A stretch of DNA of 64,000 nucleotides from JASHVB01 sp963762885 (GCA_963762885.1 CAVXNH010000037.1:166247-230246), one strand, 5' to 3'; numbered from the stretch's first letter, positions 9,601-20,050 are shown. Numbers and translations are program-made. The notes: a model not told the origin generated them from the sequence alone.

Positions 9601-9874
9601 GTCATTGCGACCCCGGCGAAGGCTGGGGAAGCAATCTCCCCCGAGCGATCCCGCGAACTCACGTGGGAGACTGCTTCGCTTCGCAAGCAAGAAACAACCA
9701 GCCGAGATCGCCCCCGCGTCATGCCGACGAAGGTCGGCATCCATGAATTTTCTTCGCCGTGTGGGGCAAAGTCGTGGATGCCGACCTTCGTCGGCATGAC
9801 GCGGGGGCGACGACCGCCGCAGTTTCATCCACGGCGGGTCGGCCGCCGCCGGCCGGTGGCCAACTCGCAATGAC
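9601..9874. repeat. Cluster of GTCATGCCGACGAAGG-type palindromes
   Basis: This cluster occupies most of the 600-bp gap between nirC and the next gene. It is bounded by GTCATTGCGA and its complement TCGCAATGAC. In the middle, GTCATGCCGACGAAGGTCGG and its inverted copy enclose a short spacer containing AAAGTCGTGG. Related clusters lie at 15418-15870 and 36458-36663. The flanking 9419-9600 and 9875-10024 show no gene that I can support. Confidence 0.85.
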
Positions 9875-10024
9875 AGCGGTGGCGGCGGCCGCAAAGCGCT
9901 ACGGTTCGGTACACCAACGCCGCGCCATCCATTTGCTTCGATAAAGAAATCTTCACCCGCTCGCGCCATACACCCGGTAGTCTGCCGCCCGGGCGACACA
10001 GACGCGCCACCCGGGGAGAACGCC

Positions 10025-11450
10025 ATGATCGCAAGCGCCATAATCGCGCTGATGCTGGCCGGCCTGATCGTGCTGTATCTGCATGACCGGCGGCAGACCG
10101 CGCATACCATCCTGCGCAACTATCCGGTCGTCGGCTATTTCCGCTACTTCGCCGAGACCCTCGGCGAATATATGCGGCAGTACCAGTATCTGCCGGACTG
10201 GGCCGAGCGCCCGTTCAACCGGCTGGAACGCGCCTGGGTGTATCGCTCGGCCAAGGGCGTCTCCAACCTGCGCAGCTTCGGCGCGGAGAACGTGCCGGCC
10301 TTCGTGTTCCGCAACGCCGCCTTCCCGGTGCTGGACGAGGAGAAACGGCCCTGGCCCGGCAAGCAGATCGGCACCACGAAGGTCCCGGCGCCTGCCTGCA
10401 CCCGTTTTCGCCCGCAGCTTCTTCAACATCAGCGGCATGAGCTACGGCGCGCTGAGCCGCGCCGCGGTTACCGCGCTGTCGCGAGGCGCGAAACTGGCGG
10501 GCATCTGGATGGCGACCGGCGAGGGCGGCCTGGCGCCGTACCACCTGGAGGGCGGCTGCGACGTCATCATGCAGATGGGCACTGCGAAATACGGGGTGCG
10601 CGACGCCCAGGGCAACCTGTCGGAAGCCCGCCTGCGGGAGATTGCCGCGCACGAACAGGTGCGGGCATTTCGAGGTGAAACTGGCGCAGGGCGCCAAGCC
10701 GGGTAAGGGCGGCATCCTGCCCGGGATCAAGGTGACGCCGGAGATCGCCCGCATTCGCGGCATCCCGGCGGGCAGGACAGCATCAGCCCGAACCGGCACC
10801 ATGACATCGGCAACGTCCGCGAACTCGGCCGCTTCGTCGACCGGGTGCGCGGCGTCAGCGGCAAGCCGGTCGGGGTGAAGTTCGTCGTCGGCCATGCGGA
10901 ATTCATCGAGGAATGGTTCCACGATTGCGTCGCGTTTCCCGAAGGCTGCCCCGACTACGTCCACGTGGACGGCGGCGAGGGCGGCACCGGCGCGGCGCCG
11001 GCCCCGCTGATCGACTATGTCGGGCTGCCGATTACGGAGGCGCTGCCTTTGGTGGCGCAGGTGCGCGACCGGTTGGGCCTGAAGCCGCGCATCCGCATCG
11101 TCGCCGCGGGCAAGCTGGTCACCCCGGACAAGGTGGCCTGGGCGCTATGCATGGGGGCCGACTTCGTCTCATCCGCCCGCGGGTTCATGTTCAGTCTGGG
11201 GTGCGTTCAGGCGATGAAATGCGGCACCGGCCGCTGCCCCACTGGGGTGACGTCGTCGCAGGAACGGCTGATCGCCGGGCTCGATCCGGCCGACAAGGCG
11301 CAGCGCGTGGCGCGCTATGCGAAGCAGGTGCGCGAGGAGGTGGAGATCATCGCGCACTCCTGCGGCCTGACCGATCCGACCGGGTTCCTGCCGAAGCACG
11401 TGACGGACATCGAACGCGGCGTCGGCGGATTCCGCGCTGCGCAGGGGTGA
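10025..11450 (+). pseudogene. FMN-binding glutamate synthase family protein (frameshifted as given)
   Basis: An N-terminal membrane anchor (IIALMLAGLIVLYL) is followed by NYPVVGYFRYFAETLGEYMRQY, then the glutamate-synthase-type FMN barrel: FFNISGMSYGALSRAAVTAL, NTGEGG-like ATGEGGLAPYH, KLAQGAKPGKGGILPG, SISPNRHHDIGNVREL, HVDGGEGGTGAAP, and the cysteines in MKCGTGRCPTGV. The family is the stand-alone GltB-like oxidoreductase of about 470-530 residues; its substrate is uncertain. Frame changes occur near 10390, 10662 (an extra base in GGG) and 10773. The start has GGGGAG upstream of the ATG at 10025. Confidence 0.85.
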
Positions 11451-11452
11451 AA

Positions 11453-11598
11453 CCTCTCCCGCGAGAGCGGGAGAGGTCGAGACGCGTAGCGTCGAGGGGG
11501 AGGGTGATCGGGTCGGCACGTAGCAGGTAATGCGAGGCGACCCGGTCACCCTAACCCTCGTGCGCTCCGCGCCGACCTCTCCCGCTTCGCGGGAGAGG
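11453..11598. repeat. Composite palindromic repeat, CCTCTCCCGC class
   Basis: A 146-bp copy directly after the stop of the glutamate-synthase-like gene. It has both end hairpins and the inner ATCGGGTCGGCACGTAGCAG variant, also found in the copies at 4967 and 46924. Confidence 0.9.
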
Positions 11599-11644
11599 TT
11601 TACTTGGGTAGAACGTCCCCGTCCCAATTCACAGGGAGGTTTCG

Positions 11645-13151
11645 ATGCGTCGCCTCGCGCTCGGTCTGTTGTGCGCCCTGTCGATCACCGTTCCGGCGAC
11701 AGCGCAGGAACGCACGCTGCATATCGGCCTGCGACAGGACCCGGATTTGCTCGATCCCACCCTCGGGTCGTCCTATGTCGGACGCATCGTCTTCGCCGGT
11801 CTGTGCGACAAGCTGTTCGACATCGATGCCGGGCTGAATATCGTGCCGATGCTGGCGACCGGCTACGAATGGCAAGACGCGACGCATCTGGTGATCCACC
11901 TTCGCGACGGCGTGCAGTTCCAGGACGGAGAAAAACTCGACGCCGACGCGGTGAAATACAAGCTGCTGCGCGATCTCAACGCCAAGCGCAGCATGCGCCG
12001 GGGCGAGGTCAGCTCGATCGACAGCATCGACGTCATCGATCCGCTGACCGTGCGGCTGAACCTGAAGGCGCCGGCGGCGCAGTTGTTGGCCCAGCTTACG
12101 GACCGTGCCGGCATCATGATCTCGCCCAAGGCGGCCGAGGCGGCGGGCGACAAGTTCGGCCTGCATCCGGTATGTGCCGGTCCGTTCAGCTTCGACAGCC
12201 GCATCGCGCAGGACCGCATCGTGCTGAAGCGCTTCCCCGACTACTGGGATGCCAAGAACATCCATTTCGACCAGGTGATTTATCTGCAAAGTCCGAACTC
12301 GGCTGTGCGGCTGGCCAACTTGCAGGCGGGAGCGCTCGATCTCGATGAATATGTGCCGCCGACGGATGTGGCGGCAGTGCAGCGGGATCCGAAGCTGACG
12401 ATCGTGATGGACGAACTCGCTGGCGTATAACGGCATCGCCATCAACACGGGTAACGGACCGGCGCAGGACAGCGCCATTGGCAAGAATGCGCTGGTCCGC
12501 CAGGCGTTCGAACTTGGGCTGGATCGCGCGGCGATCATCCAGGTGGTCTATAACGGGATGTTCGCACCGGTGGCGCAGGCCAACCCGCCGGCCTCGCCGT
12601 ATTATTTCCAGGACGTGAAGCCGCCGGCGCGCGATCCGGACAAGGCGAAGGCACTGCTGAAACAGGCCGGCGTGGCGATCCCGGTGCCGGTGACGCTGAC
12701 GGTCACCAATCAGTCGGACGATCAGCAGACGGCCGAGGTGATCCAGTCGATGGAGCGCGACGCCGGGTTCGATGTGAAGATCAAGACGATGGAGTTCGCT
12801 GCGTCGTTGCAATCGGGCTACGCGGGCGAATTCCAGGCCTACATGATCGGCTGGTCGGGCCGTGCCGACCCTGACGGCAACATGTGGCAGATGCTGCATA
12901 CCGGGGGCACGTTCAATTACGGCCACTACAGCAATCCGGATGTGGACCAGGCGCTGGACGATGCGCGCACCGTCGCGTCGGTCGATCAACGCCGCGCGTT
13001 CTATGCAAGGGTCTGGACGCAGGAGCGCACGGACCTGCCACTGATCTATTTGTGGATCAGCAAGAACATCGTCGGCATGAAGAAGACGATCACCGGATTT
13101 CAGCAAGTCCCCGACGGGCTGATCCGGCTGCAAGGGGTGGCGATGCGGTAG
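11645..13151 (+). pseudogene. ABC transporter solute-binding protein, family 5 (peptide/opine type), one frameshift
   Basis: About 500 residues. A signal peptide (LALGLLCALSITVPATAQ) exports it to the periplasm. Family 5 features include IGLRQDPDLLDPTLG, the CDKLFDID-type block, YEWQDATHLVIHLRDGVQFQ and GPFSFDSRIAQDRIVLKRF; the second lobe has DPDKAKALLKQAGV and a C-terminal IVGMKKTITGFQQVPDG. One frame change near 12418 separates the halves (expected join SLAYNG). No permease or ATPase genes are adjacent, so it is an orphan binding protein here. GGAGG lies just before the ATG at 11645. Confidence 0.87.
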
Positions 13152-13186
13152 CGGCTCTTACATTCGATGTTGCTGGTCAGCGACTG

Positions 13187-13771
13187 TCAGCGCGTCGGAC
13201 TCAGGCCGCCAGCCGGATAGAATTCGCCAAGCGGAATGATAATCCCAGGCGGGTCCAACGTGACATCGCCCTGTGACACCACCCGTGTCTCGATCCGGTC
13301 CCCCGACCGCCGATGATGAATGGCCCGCACACGGTCAGCGAACAAAATCAGATAGTGCTGGACCGACGGCAATTGAAAATAATCCGCCAGCTTCCGGCTG
13401 ACATCGATGCGACGTGTGGTCGGCGACAGCACTTCGACAATGATCGTCGCGTCCTGCACCGCGAGGCTGTCGCCGGAGAGGGCGTTGGACCCACACCGCA
13501 CGATCACGTCCGGCTCGTAGTCGCTTTCGCCGACCTCGACCGTGGGGCCGACCACCAACACCTCGCACGGCAGACCGGCGGCTTCCACCGCCGCCGTCAG
13601 CGCTATGTAGGCCCGGCCCTTTATCCGAGTATGGCCGACACGTTCCGGCGCCATGGCGACGACCCGGCCGTCGATCCGTTCGAACCGGCCAGGGCGGCCC
13701 TCCGCCCAGCGCAGGTAATCGGCACGGCTCATCCACCCGTCCGGTTCGTCAACTGCTGCCAGAACGGCCAT
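13187..13771 (-). CDS. Uma2-family (DUF820) endonuclease-fold protein
   Basis: A 194-residue protein starting MAVLAAVDEPDGWMSRADY. It shows the Uma2/DUF820 pattern: WAEGRPGRFERIDGRVVAMA, HTRIKGRAYIAL, the PD of YEPDVIV, the E of IIVEVLSPTTRRIDVSRKL and QHYLIL. The PD...ExK layout is the restriction-endonuclease fold. No activity is established for most members; many occur in multi-copy families. The ATG at 13771 is preferred over the longer open frame because it gives the family N-terminus. Confidence 0.82.
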   Translation of the reverse strand: MAVLAAVDEPDGWMSRADYLRWAEGRPGRFERIDGRVVAMAPERVGHTRIKGRAYIALTAAVEAAGLPCEVLVVGPTVEVGESDYEPDVIVRCGSNALSGDSLAVQDATIIVEVLSPTTRRIDVSRKLADYFQLPSVQHYLILFADRVRAIHHRRSGDRIETRVVSQGDVTLDPPGIIIPLGEFYPAGGLSPTR

Positions 13772-13954
13772 TGCGCGATTTCTCCGCCAACACGCAGGAT
13801 AGATTGGAAAGACAAGTGGGGGCAACAAGCCTTCAACGCGAACGCTTCCGACAATGCACCTGGGGCGCGCGCCATCATAACGCTTCATCCCGCCGTTGCA
13901 TCCCGGTCATGCGCGGTTAGAGTGGCAGCTTCACGCTCGCCAGGAGACTGCCCC

Positions 13955-15629
13955 ATGGCCCCGCCGACCTTTGGCGCCAATTCCGCCGCCGCCCGCGACA
14001 TTGCCACCGTGCTGCACCCGTACACCGACCTCCAGGCGCATCAGGAAATCGGACCGGTCGTCATCACCCGCGGCAAGGGCGTGCGCGTCTGGGACGATGC
14101 CGGCAAGGAATACATCGAGAGCGTCGCCGGCCTGTGGTGTGCCGCACTCGGTTTCGACAACGAACGGCTGGTGCAGGCCGCGGTCGCCCAGATGCGCAAG
14201 CTGCCATTCTACCACGCCTTCACGGCCAAATCGCACGAGCCGATGATCGATCTGGCGGAGATGCTGCTGGAACGCGCTCCGGTGCCGATGAGCAAGGTGT
14301 TCTTTGCCAACTCCGGCTCCGAGGCAAATGATTCCGCCATCAAGATGGTATGGTATTTCAATAACGCGCTCGGCCGCACGCAGAAGAAGAAGATCATTGG
14401 CCGGCTGAAGGGCTATCACGGCATCACCATCGGCTCCGCCTCCCTGACCGGCCTACCGGTCAACCATCGCAGTTTCGATGTGCCGCTGCCCGGCTTCGTC
14501 CATACCATGACGCCGCATCACTACCACGGCGCGTTACCGGGCGAATCCGAGGACGATTTTGCTTCCCGCTGTGCCGAGGAACTGGACAAGCTGATCGTCG
14601 CCGAAGGTCCCGACACCGTGGCGGCGATGTGGGCCGAGCCGATCATGGGCGCCGGCGGCGTGATCGTGCCGCCGCGCGGTTATTTCCCGAAGATCCAGGC
14701 AGTGCTGAAGAAGCACGACGTTCTGCTGGTTGCCGACGAAGTGATCTGCGGCTTCTGGCGCACCGGCAATTACTGGGGCTGCCAGACGCTCGACATCCAG
14801 CCGGACATCCTGAGTCTGCGCCAAGGCGCTGTCGTCGTCGTATCTGCCGATCAGTGCGGTGATGGTGAATCAGCGCGTGTTCGACGGGCTGTGCAAAGAG
14901 AGCCACGAGATCGGCACGTTTGGCCACGGCTATACCTATTCCGGTCATCCGGTGCCGGCGGCGGTGGCGATCGAGACGCTGAAGATTTACGACGAACTGG
15001 ACATCGGCACGCATGTCCGCGCAGTCGGCGCGTATATGCAGCGCGAACTACAGCGGCGGTTCGCCGGCCACGAGCTGGTGGGCGAAGTGCGCGGCGTCGG
15101 CCTGATCGCGGCGATGGAACTGGTGGCCGACAAGGACGCGCATAAGAACTTCGACCCCAAGGCGAAAGTCGGGCCAAGGCTGACAAAGCTGATGGAGGAG
15201 CATGGCGTGATCGGCCGCACAGTGGTGAACGACACGCTCTGCTTCAGCCCGCCGCTGATCATCACCGAGGCGGAGATCGACGAGATGCTGGACCGTACCG
15301 GCAAGGCGCTCGATGAGCTGACGGTGCAGTTGCGGCGAGAGCAGATTGCCGTGGTTCGGGTAGAGTTGGGGGGGGCGCCTCGAAGCGACCCTTGCCAAGT
15401 CTGTGCCGGCCAAATTTGTCATTGCGAGTTGAACACCGGCCGGCGTGGCCGACCCGCCCTGGATGAAACCGCTGTCCCCCGTGTCATGGCCGGCGCAGGC
15501 CGGCCACCCACGACTTCGACCCCGGCGGCACTGCAAGACGTGGGTGGCCGGCCTGCGCCGGCCATGACACGGGGGACTGTTTCTTGCTGGTTGGTCACCG
15601 TCGGGCGGAGGCCGACCCGCCCTGAATGA
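13955..15629 (+). pseudogene. Class III PLP-dependent aminotransferase (one frameshift; repeat-derived tail)
   Basis: An omega-aminotransferase-type enzyme. Motifs: VWDDAGKEYIESVAGLWC, the PLP phosphate site FFANSGSEANDSAIKM, GYHGITIGSASLTG, MWAEPIMGAGGVIVPP and LLVADEVICGFWRTG, then the lysine region AKALSSSYLPISAVMVN, GHGYTYSGHPVPAAVAIE and FSPPLIIT. One extra base near 14817 (AGTCTGCGCC) breaks the frame. AGGAG eight bases upstream supports the ATG at 13955. After about 15345 the reading frame runs into the dispersed repeat and encodes about 85 residues of translated repeat; the real C-terminus is probably near 15360. The substrate is unknown. Confidence 0.85.
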
Positions 15630-15870
15630 AACTGCGGTGGTGCCCGCCCCCCGCGTCATGCCGACGTAGAGCCTGCCCCGAGCGAAGGCCGGGGTCGGCA
15701 TCCACGACTTTTCTCGCGGCACGCAACATAGTCGTGGATGGCGGGCCTTCGCCCGCCATGACGTGGGAGCCGGGCAACACGGGTTGTTTCTTGCCAGCGA
15801 AGCGAAGCAGTCTCCCACGTGAGTTCGCACCAACTCACGCGGGAGATTGCTTCGCTTCGCTCGCAATGAC
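15418..15870. repeat. Large cluster of GTCATGGCCGG / GTCATGCCGACG palindromes
   Basis: A 450-bp cluster delimited by GTCATTGCGAGTT and CTCGCAATGAC. It holds two nested palindromes: one of the GTCATGGCCGGCGCAGGCCGG type and one of the GTCATGCCGACG type, separated by TTTCTTGC and GTTTCAT connectors also seen at 9601 and 36458. It fills the space between the aminotransferase and the convergent oxidase gene. Confidence 0.85.
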
Positions 15871-15901
15871 GGGGTTGGCCGGCAACCCGAAACCGCCGCC
15901 G

Positions 15902-17206
15902 TCAGGCCCCTAGCCGCTCGGATTGCAGCGACGAGAACCGCCCGTCCGGATCGAAGCGGCGGCGCAGCGCCTGAAATTCGCCCAGCTGCGGATAGAAGCG
16001 GCGCAGCATCCCGGCGCCGGTGCGGGCATCCTTCGCCAGGTACAGGCGCCCGCCATGATCCGCGACGATCGCGTCCAACTCCAGCAGCAGCCCGAACGTC
16101 GCGGTCGTCGCACGGAAGTCCAGCGCCAGGGTGTAGCCCTCCATCGGGAACGACAGCAGCCCATCCTGCGGCCCGAACAGCTTCAGCACCGCCAGGAAAG
16201 AGCCGGTGCCAGCCAGGGCGATGCGGTCCAGCAACGCGGTCATGCCGGCCGCGCTCGCCGTCTTCGGAATGACGCACTGATATTGCACGAAGCCGGAGCG
16301 TCCGTAGATGCGGTTCCATTCCAGCAACGCGTCGAGCGGGTAGAAATACCGGTCGTAATCGACGATGGACTGCCCGGGCCGGCCGCGCCGGTAGTACAGC
16401 GCGTTGAATGCACCCACGCTCCAGCGGTTCAGCGCGAAGCCCGGAAAATCCATCGGCACCCGCCGCGTGCCGTGCCGAGGCAACGCCAAACCCGCCGGCG
16501 CTTCGCCGGGTTCCGCATGCTCTCCAAGATAGACCAAGGACCGCCCAAGCGATGCTCCGTGCGCCAGGCAGTCGATCCACGCCACCGAATAGGTCCAGCC
16601 GGACGCGGCCTCGAACAGCGCCATCGCCTCGGCCAGGTTGGCGGCGCGGCGGGTTTCCTGGCGAATGAACACGGTTCGGATCGGGATCAGCCGGAACGTC
16701 ACCGTCAGAATCACCCCGGTCAGTCCCATGCCGCCGCACGTCGCGTGCAGCAGATCCGCGTTCTCGGTCGCAGAGCATTGCACGATGCTGCCGTCGGCCA
16801 GCGCGATGGTCAGCGCCTCCACGTGATTCCCGAAGCATCCGGCACGATGATGGTTCTTGCCGTGCACGTCGGTCGCCACCATGCCGCCGATGGTGACGAA
16901 CTTCGTCCCGGGCGTGACCGGGACGAACCAGCCGGCGGGCACGATCAGGTCGAGCAAGTCGCTCAGCAGCAGCCCGGCCTCGCAGGTCACGCGCCCGGCT
17001 TCGGCGTCAAAGTCGAGGACGCGGCGGCACGGCAGCATCGACAGGGTGGCGCGCAGGTTCAGGGCGGCATCGCCGTAGGAGCGGCCATTGCCGCGCGGGA
17101 TCAGGCTGGCGTTGGCACGAATAGCGGCACTGACCGCATCGGCGCTGGCCGCCTCGATCTGGCGGACGTCTACGCGGGGATAGTTGCCCCAGCCCGACAG
17201 GATCAC
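15902..17206 (-). CDS. FAD-linked oxidase resembling decaprenylphosphoryl-ribose 2-oxidase (DprE1)
   Basis: A 434-residue vanillyl-alcohol-oxidase-family flavoprotein. The FAD domain has IPRGNGRSYGDAALN, FVPVTPGTKFVTIGGMVATD, VHGKNHH and CGGMGLTGVI. The second domain has FDYDRYFYPLD-like VDYDRYFYPLDALLEWNRIYG, FVQYQCVIP, and the C-terminal AKDARTGAGMLRRFYPQLGEF with FDPDGRF. These match DprE1, which oxidises decaprenylphosphoryl ribose on the way to the arabinose donor. It lies in one direction with a UbiA-type transferase and a HAD phosphatase, supporting that role. No DprE2-like SDR is adjacent. The start is a GTG at 17206. Confidence 0.8.
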   Translation of the reverse strand: MILSGWGNYPRVDVRQIEAASADAVSAAIRANASLIPRGNGRSYGDAALNLRATLSMLPCRRVLDFDAEAGRVTCEAGLLLSDLLDLIVPAGWFVPVTPGTKFVTIGGMVATDVHGKNHHRAGCFGNHVEALTIALADGSIVQCSATENADLLHATCGGMGLTGVILTVTFRLIPIRTVFIRQETRRAANLAEAMALFEAASGWTYSVAWIDCLAHGASLGRSLVYLGEHAEPGEAPAGLALPRHGTRRVPMDFPGFALNRWSVGAFNALYYRRGRPGQSIVDYDRYFYPLDALLEWNRIYGRSGFVQYQCVIPKTASAAGMTALLDRIALAGTGSFLAVLKLFGPQDGLLSFPMEGYTLALDFRATTATFGLLLELDAIVADHGGRLYLAKDARTGAGMLRRFYPQLGEFQALRRRFDPDGRFSSLQSERLGA

Positions 17207-17266
17207 GCCGCCACCCCGCGCGCGGTCATGCCGGTGGTTCTCGGGTTCGCACGGGCCGCCCCTATC

Positions 17267-17343
17267 GTCATGGCCGGGCTTGACCCGGCCATCTATCGCG
17301 GCGCCGCGGCTGCATGGATGGCCGGGTCAAGCCCGGCCATGAC
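17267..17343. repeat. Palindrome GTCATGGCCGGGCTTGACCC...
   Basis: A 77-bp inverted repeat between the UbiA-type and oxidase genes: GTCATGGCCGGGCTTGACCC at one end and its complement at the other, with a short middle GGCGCCGCGG. Related units are at 29881-29965 and 52200-52284. Confidence 0.88.
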
Positions 17344-17390
17344 GGCAGGGGCGGCCGACAATATGCCAATAGCTCCATCCGCGGGCGCGG

Positions 17391-18278
17391 TCAGATGCTG
17401 ATGGCCACCACGGCCACCATCAGGACCGCGCAGACCAGGCTGACCCGGTCGCGTGCCGCGAACAGCACCGGATCGTCGTGCATCTCGCCACGATGGGTCA
17501 GGATCAGCACGCGGCTGATCCAGTACAGCAGGATGGCCGGGATCACCCACAAACGCTCCGGCGAGGTGTACTGCGCGGCGACCTTGGGGCTGCTGATGTA
17601 GAACGCGAACACCAGCACCGACACATAGCCGCTGGAGATCGCCATGTTCTGCAGCATCGCGAGGTCGGCCAGCCGGTAGCCGCGGCCGGACGGATCGCCA
17701 CCCCCTCTGGTGGCGCGGTCGAGCAATTCCGTGCTCCGCTTCACCAGCGCCAGGCAGAGGAACAGGAAGGCCGCGAAACTCAGCAACCACTGCGATATTT
17801 CGACACCGATCGCGACGCCGCCGGCGAACAGCCGGATGCCGTAAAGCCCGGCAAGTGTCAGCACGTCCAGGATCGGTTGCCGCTTGAGGTTGATCGAATA
17901 GGCCAGGGTGAGCACATAATACGCAGCCAGCACCGCCAGGAATTTTGCCGGCAGGAACAGCGCGACGCCGATCGACAGCAGCAAGGCAACCGGGAACATC
18001 AGGCTGCCGTGCAGCATATCCACCGCGCCCGACGCGAATGGCCGGTTGCGCTTGGTCGGATGCTGGCGGTCGTGCCGCAGGTCCACAAGATCGTTGAGCA
18101 GATAGACGCTCGACGCGCACAGGCTGAAGCTGACGAAGGCGAGCAAACAGGTGACCAAGGTAGCGCCAGTGAACTGGTGCGCTGTCAGCGCCGGCACCAG
18201 CAACAGCAGGTTCTTCAGCCACTGATGCGGCCGCATCGCCTTCACGTATTCGGTGATGCTGGTGGTGCGAGGGGTCAT
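17391..18278 (-). CDS. UbiA-family transferase, decaprenyl-phosphate phosphoribosyltransferase-like
   Basis: A 295-residue polytopic inner-membrane protein with about eight helices. It starts near YVKAMRPHQWLKNLLLLVPA. The first aspartate motif is SVYLLNDLVDLRHD, followed by HPTKRNRPFASG; the second is in the region SINLKRQPILDVLTLAGLY. The RPHQWLKN and KRNRP blocks are characteristic of the branch containing mycobacterial Rv3806c, which moves phosphoribose onto a polyprenyl phosphate. The HAD gene stop is ten bases upstream, so they are co-transcribed. ATG at 18278; a GTG one codon earlier is possible. Confidence 0.8.
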   Translation of the reverse strand: MTPRTTSITEYVKAMRPHQWLKNLLLLVPALTAHQFTGATLVTCLLAFVSFSLCASSVYLLNDLVDLRHDRQHPTKRNRPFASGAVDMLHGSLMFPVALLLSIGVALFLPAKFLAVLAAYYVLTLAYSINLKRQPILDVLTLAGLYGIRLFAGGVAIGVEISQWLLSFAAFLFLCLALVKRSTELLDRATRGGGDPSGRGYRLADLAMLQNMAISSGYVSVLVFAFYISSPKVAAQYTSPERLWVIPAILLYWISRVLILTHRGEMHDDPVLFAARDRVSLVCAVLMVAVVAISI

Positions 18279-18288
18279 CACCCTGGCG

Positions 18289-18879
18289 TCAGGGAACCCG
18301 TGCGAGCGCGGTTCGGATCAGGCCCGGTGATGCACTGACGACGATAACCCCGCCGGCCGCCTTCCATACCTCGAGATCAGCCGAGGAATTGCCCGCGTAG
18401 TCGAACCCGCCGCGGCCGAACGCGTCGCACAACGCCTTCGCCTTCGCCGCGCCCTTGAGGTTGTGGCCGGCTTCGGTGGCGAACACGCCGTCGAACAGGC
18501 CCAGCCGGTCGGCAATTGTCTTCGCGTAGCCCACGTCCGCGGCCGAGGCGAGATAGATCGGGCGTCCGCGCGCCTTCTCTGCGCGCAGGAAAGCCAGCAT
18601 CTCCTCGTTGAACGGCAGCGCGTCGACGTCCAGCACCACCTCCGCCGCGACCGCCGCCTTGAACGCCGCGCGGCCGCCCCGCAGCGCCGCCAGTGCCCGC
18701 CACGGCCGGGCGACCAGGAGGATGAAGAAGGCCTCGACCAGCACATCGGTTCGGATCAGCGTCCCATCCAGATCGACGACCAGCGGGCGCTCGGCCGCCG
18801 CCTGGCCTTCAGGCACAGCCTGCGCCTGGGGCGACCCTTGCGCGTCGAGCATGTCCACCGCTGCCGCTTCGGCCGCCAT
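18289..18879 (-). CDS. HAD-superfamily phosphatase
   Basis: A 196-residue protein with HAD motif I LVVDLDGTLIRTDVLVE near residue 28, a helical cap, the SAADVGYAKTIADRLG segment as motif II, the K of LKGAAKAKAL, and motif III in DYAGNSSADLEVWKAA. In many bacteria this domain is fused to the N-terminus of the UbiA-type transferase that here follows separately, so it may remove phosphate from the phosphoribosylated lipid. The ATG at 18879 overlaps the upstream stop as TGATG. The open frame continues upstream into the previous gene only because of a frameshift there. Confidence 0.82.
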   Translation of the reverse strand: MAAEAAAVDMLDAQGSPQAQAVPEGQAAAERPLVVDLDGTLIRTDVLVEAFFILLVARPWRALAALRGGRAAFKAAVAAEVVLDVDALPFNEEMLAFLRAEKARGRPIYLASAADVGYAKTIADRLGLFDGVFATEAGHNLKGAAKAKALCDAFGRGGFDYAGNSSADLEVWKAAGGVIVVSASPGLIRTALARVP

Positions 18880-20050
18880 CAACCGCGCTCGATCAACGCG
18901 AGAGGCCGGTCCGCGGTCGCGTGCGCGGGACTGGTGACCGCCGGCGACGCATCGCCGAGCACCATCCGGACCATCGAGTTCGATTGCCAGCAGCAGCACA
19001 AGCGGCAGAACCTCGAACGCGGTGCGCAGTTCGCGCGGCCAACCACCGATCATGAACAGCACGAACCAGGGGGCCAGCACGATGCTGGCGCGCCGCAACA
19101 CGTGGTTCTTCTCGGGGAACCGGTAGAACACCACGATGAAGGCGAACGTCATGAACAGCAACATCGACAGATAGATATGCTCTGACAAAAAATAGATCTG
19201 TAGCGGCAGGTAATACTCATGCCCGGCGCCGGGATTATCGGAAAAATACCAGACGATGGAGCCATAGACGATCGCGTACAGCAGCATCTGAATGCCGAAA
19301 TACACCAGGTTGCGGGCCAGCTTCATGCGGCCGAAATTCACCCACAGGAACACGCCGGCGTACAGGATCGACGTCTCCTTGTTGGCGTATGCCAGGGCGA
19401 GCAGTACCCGTGTATAAGACGAATTTGCGGTATTCCAGTGCCAACAGCAGCAGCACTACGAACATCAAGAGTCCGAAATCGTAAATATGCGACAGGTCCA
19501 GCAGGATGATGGCATTCACCACCTCGTAAACGAACCCCACAGCCATCGCCGCGATCACCGGGCGCCCGAACAGCCGCAGCGTCATGGCGTACGTCGCGAT
19601 CAGGAAGACAAAGAAATACCCATACGCCACCGCGAAATAGGACGTGACGTTGTCGCATGTCGGCGCCGGTTCGGAGATAGCCCTGGTGCAAAATCCCGCC
19701 ATCTTTTGCTGCATGCCCGGCAGCATGCGAACCAGCGCGGGAACATGCAGCACGTTCTGGGCGAAGCGGACCAGCACCGGTGTCAGCACGCGATGCACGA
19801 ACGGCCGGTCCGCCGTGCCGTCCAGATAGCGCGCCAGGCTCACCCGCGATTCGACCAGCACATTGGTTTGGGTGATCTGATTGCCTACCGCCTTGAAGGA
19901 GAGATAGGCGGACAGCAGAACCACGATGATGAATATCAGGATGGCGAACGACCGGCTGGCAACGAAGCTGCGCCAACGATCCGTTAGCGCATCCGTCAAG
20001 CTGTCCGCTGGGCGGGCATCCCCGGCGAACGCCGCATCCGATCGAGCCAT
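18879..20050 (-). pseudogene. Polytopic membrane protein, possible GT-C-type glycosyltransferase (frameshifted as given)
   Basis: About 390 residues when frames are joined. From an ATG at 20050 it has a cytoplasmic N-terminus, a first helix (FAILIFIIVVLLSAYLSF) and the external segment RPFVHRVLTPVLVRFAQ, then many hydrophobic helices (YGYFFVFLIATYAM, NAIILLDLSHIYDFGLLMF, LLYAIVYGSIVWYF, LSMLLFMTFAFIVVFYRF). Frame changes lie near 19405 and 18970; the last leads to a stop that overlaps the HAD start. First in a run of four minus-strand genes. I do not recognise the family with certainty; position and topology suggest a lipid-linked sugar transferase. Confidence 0.6.

Noticed and set aside
18289..19353. 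A 354-codon frame that looks like a membrane protein fused to a HAD phosphatase
   Set aside because: The correct stop of the membrane protein overlaps the HAD start as TGATG in another frame; the fusion is a frameshift artefact.
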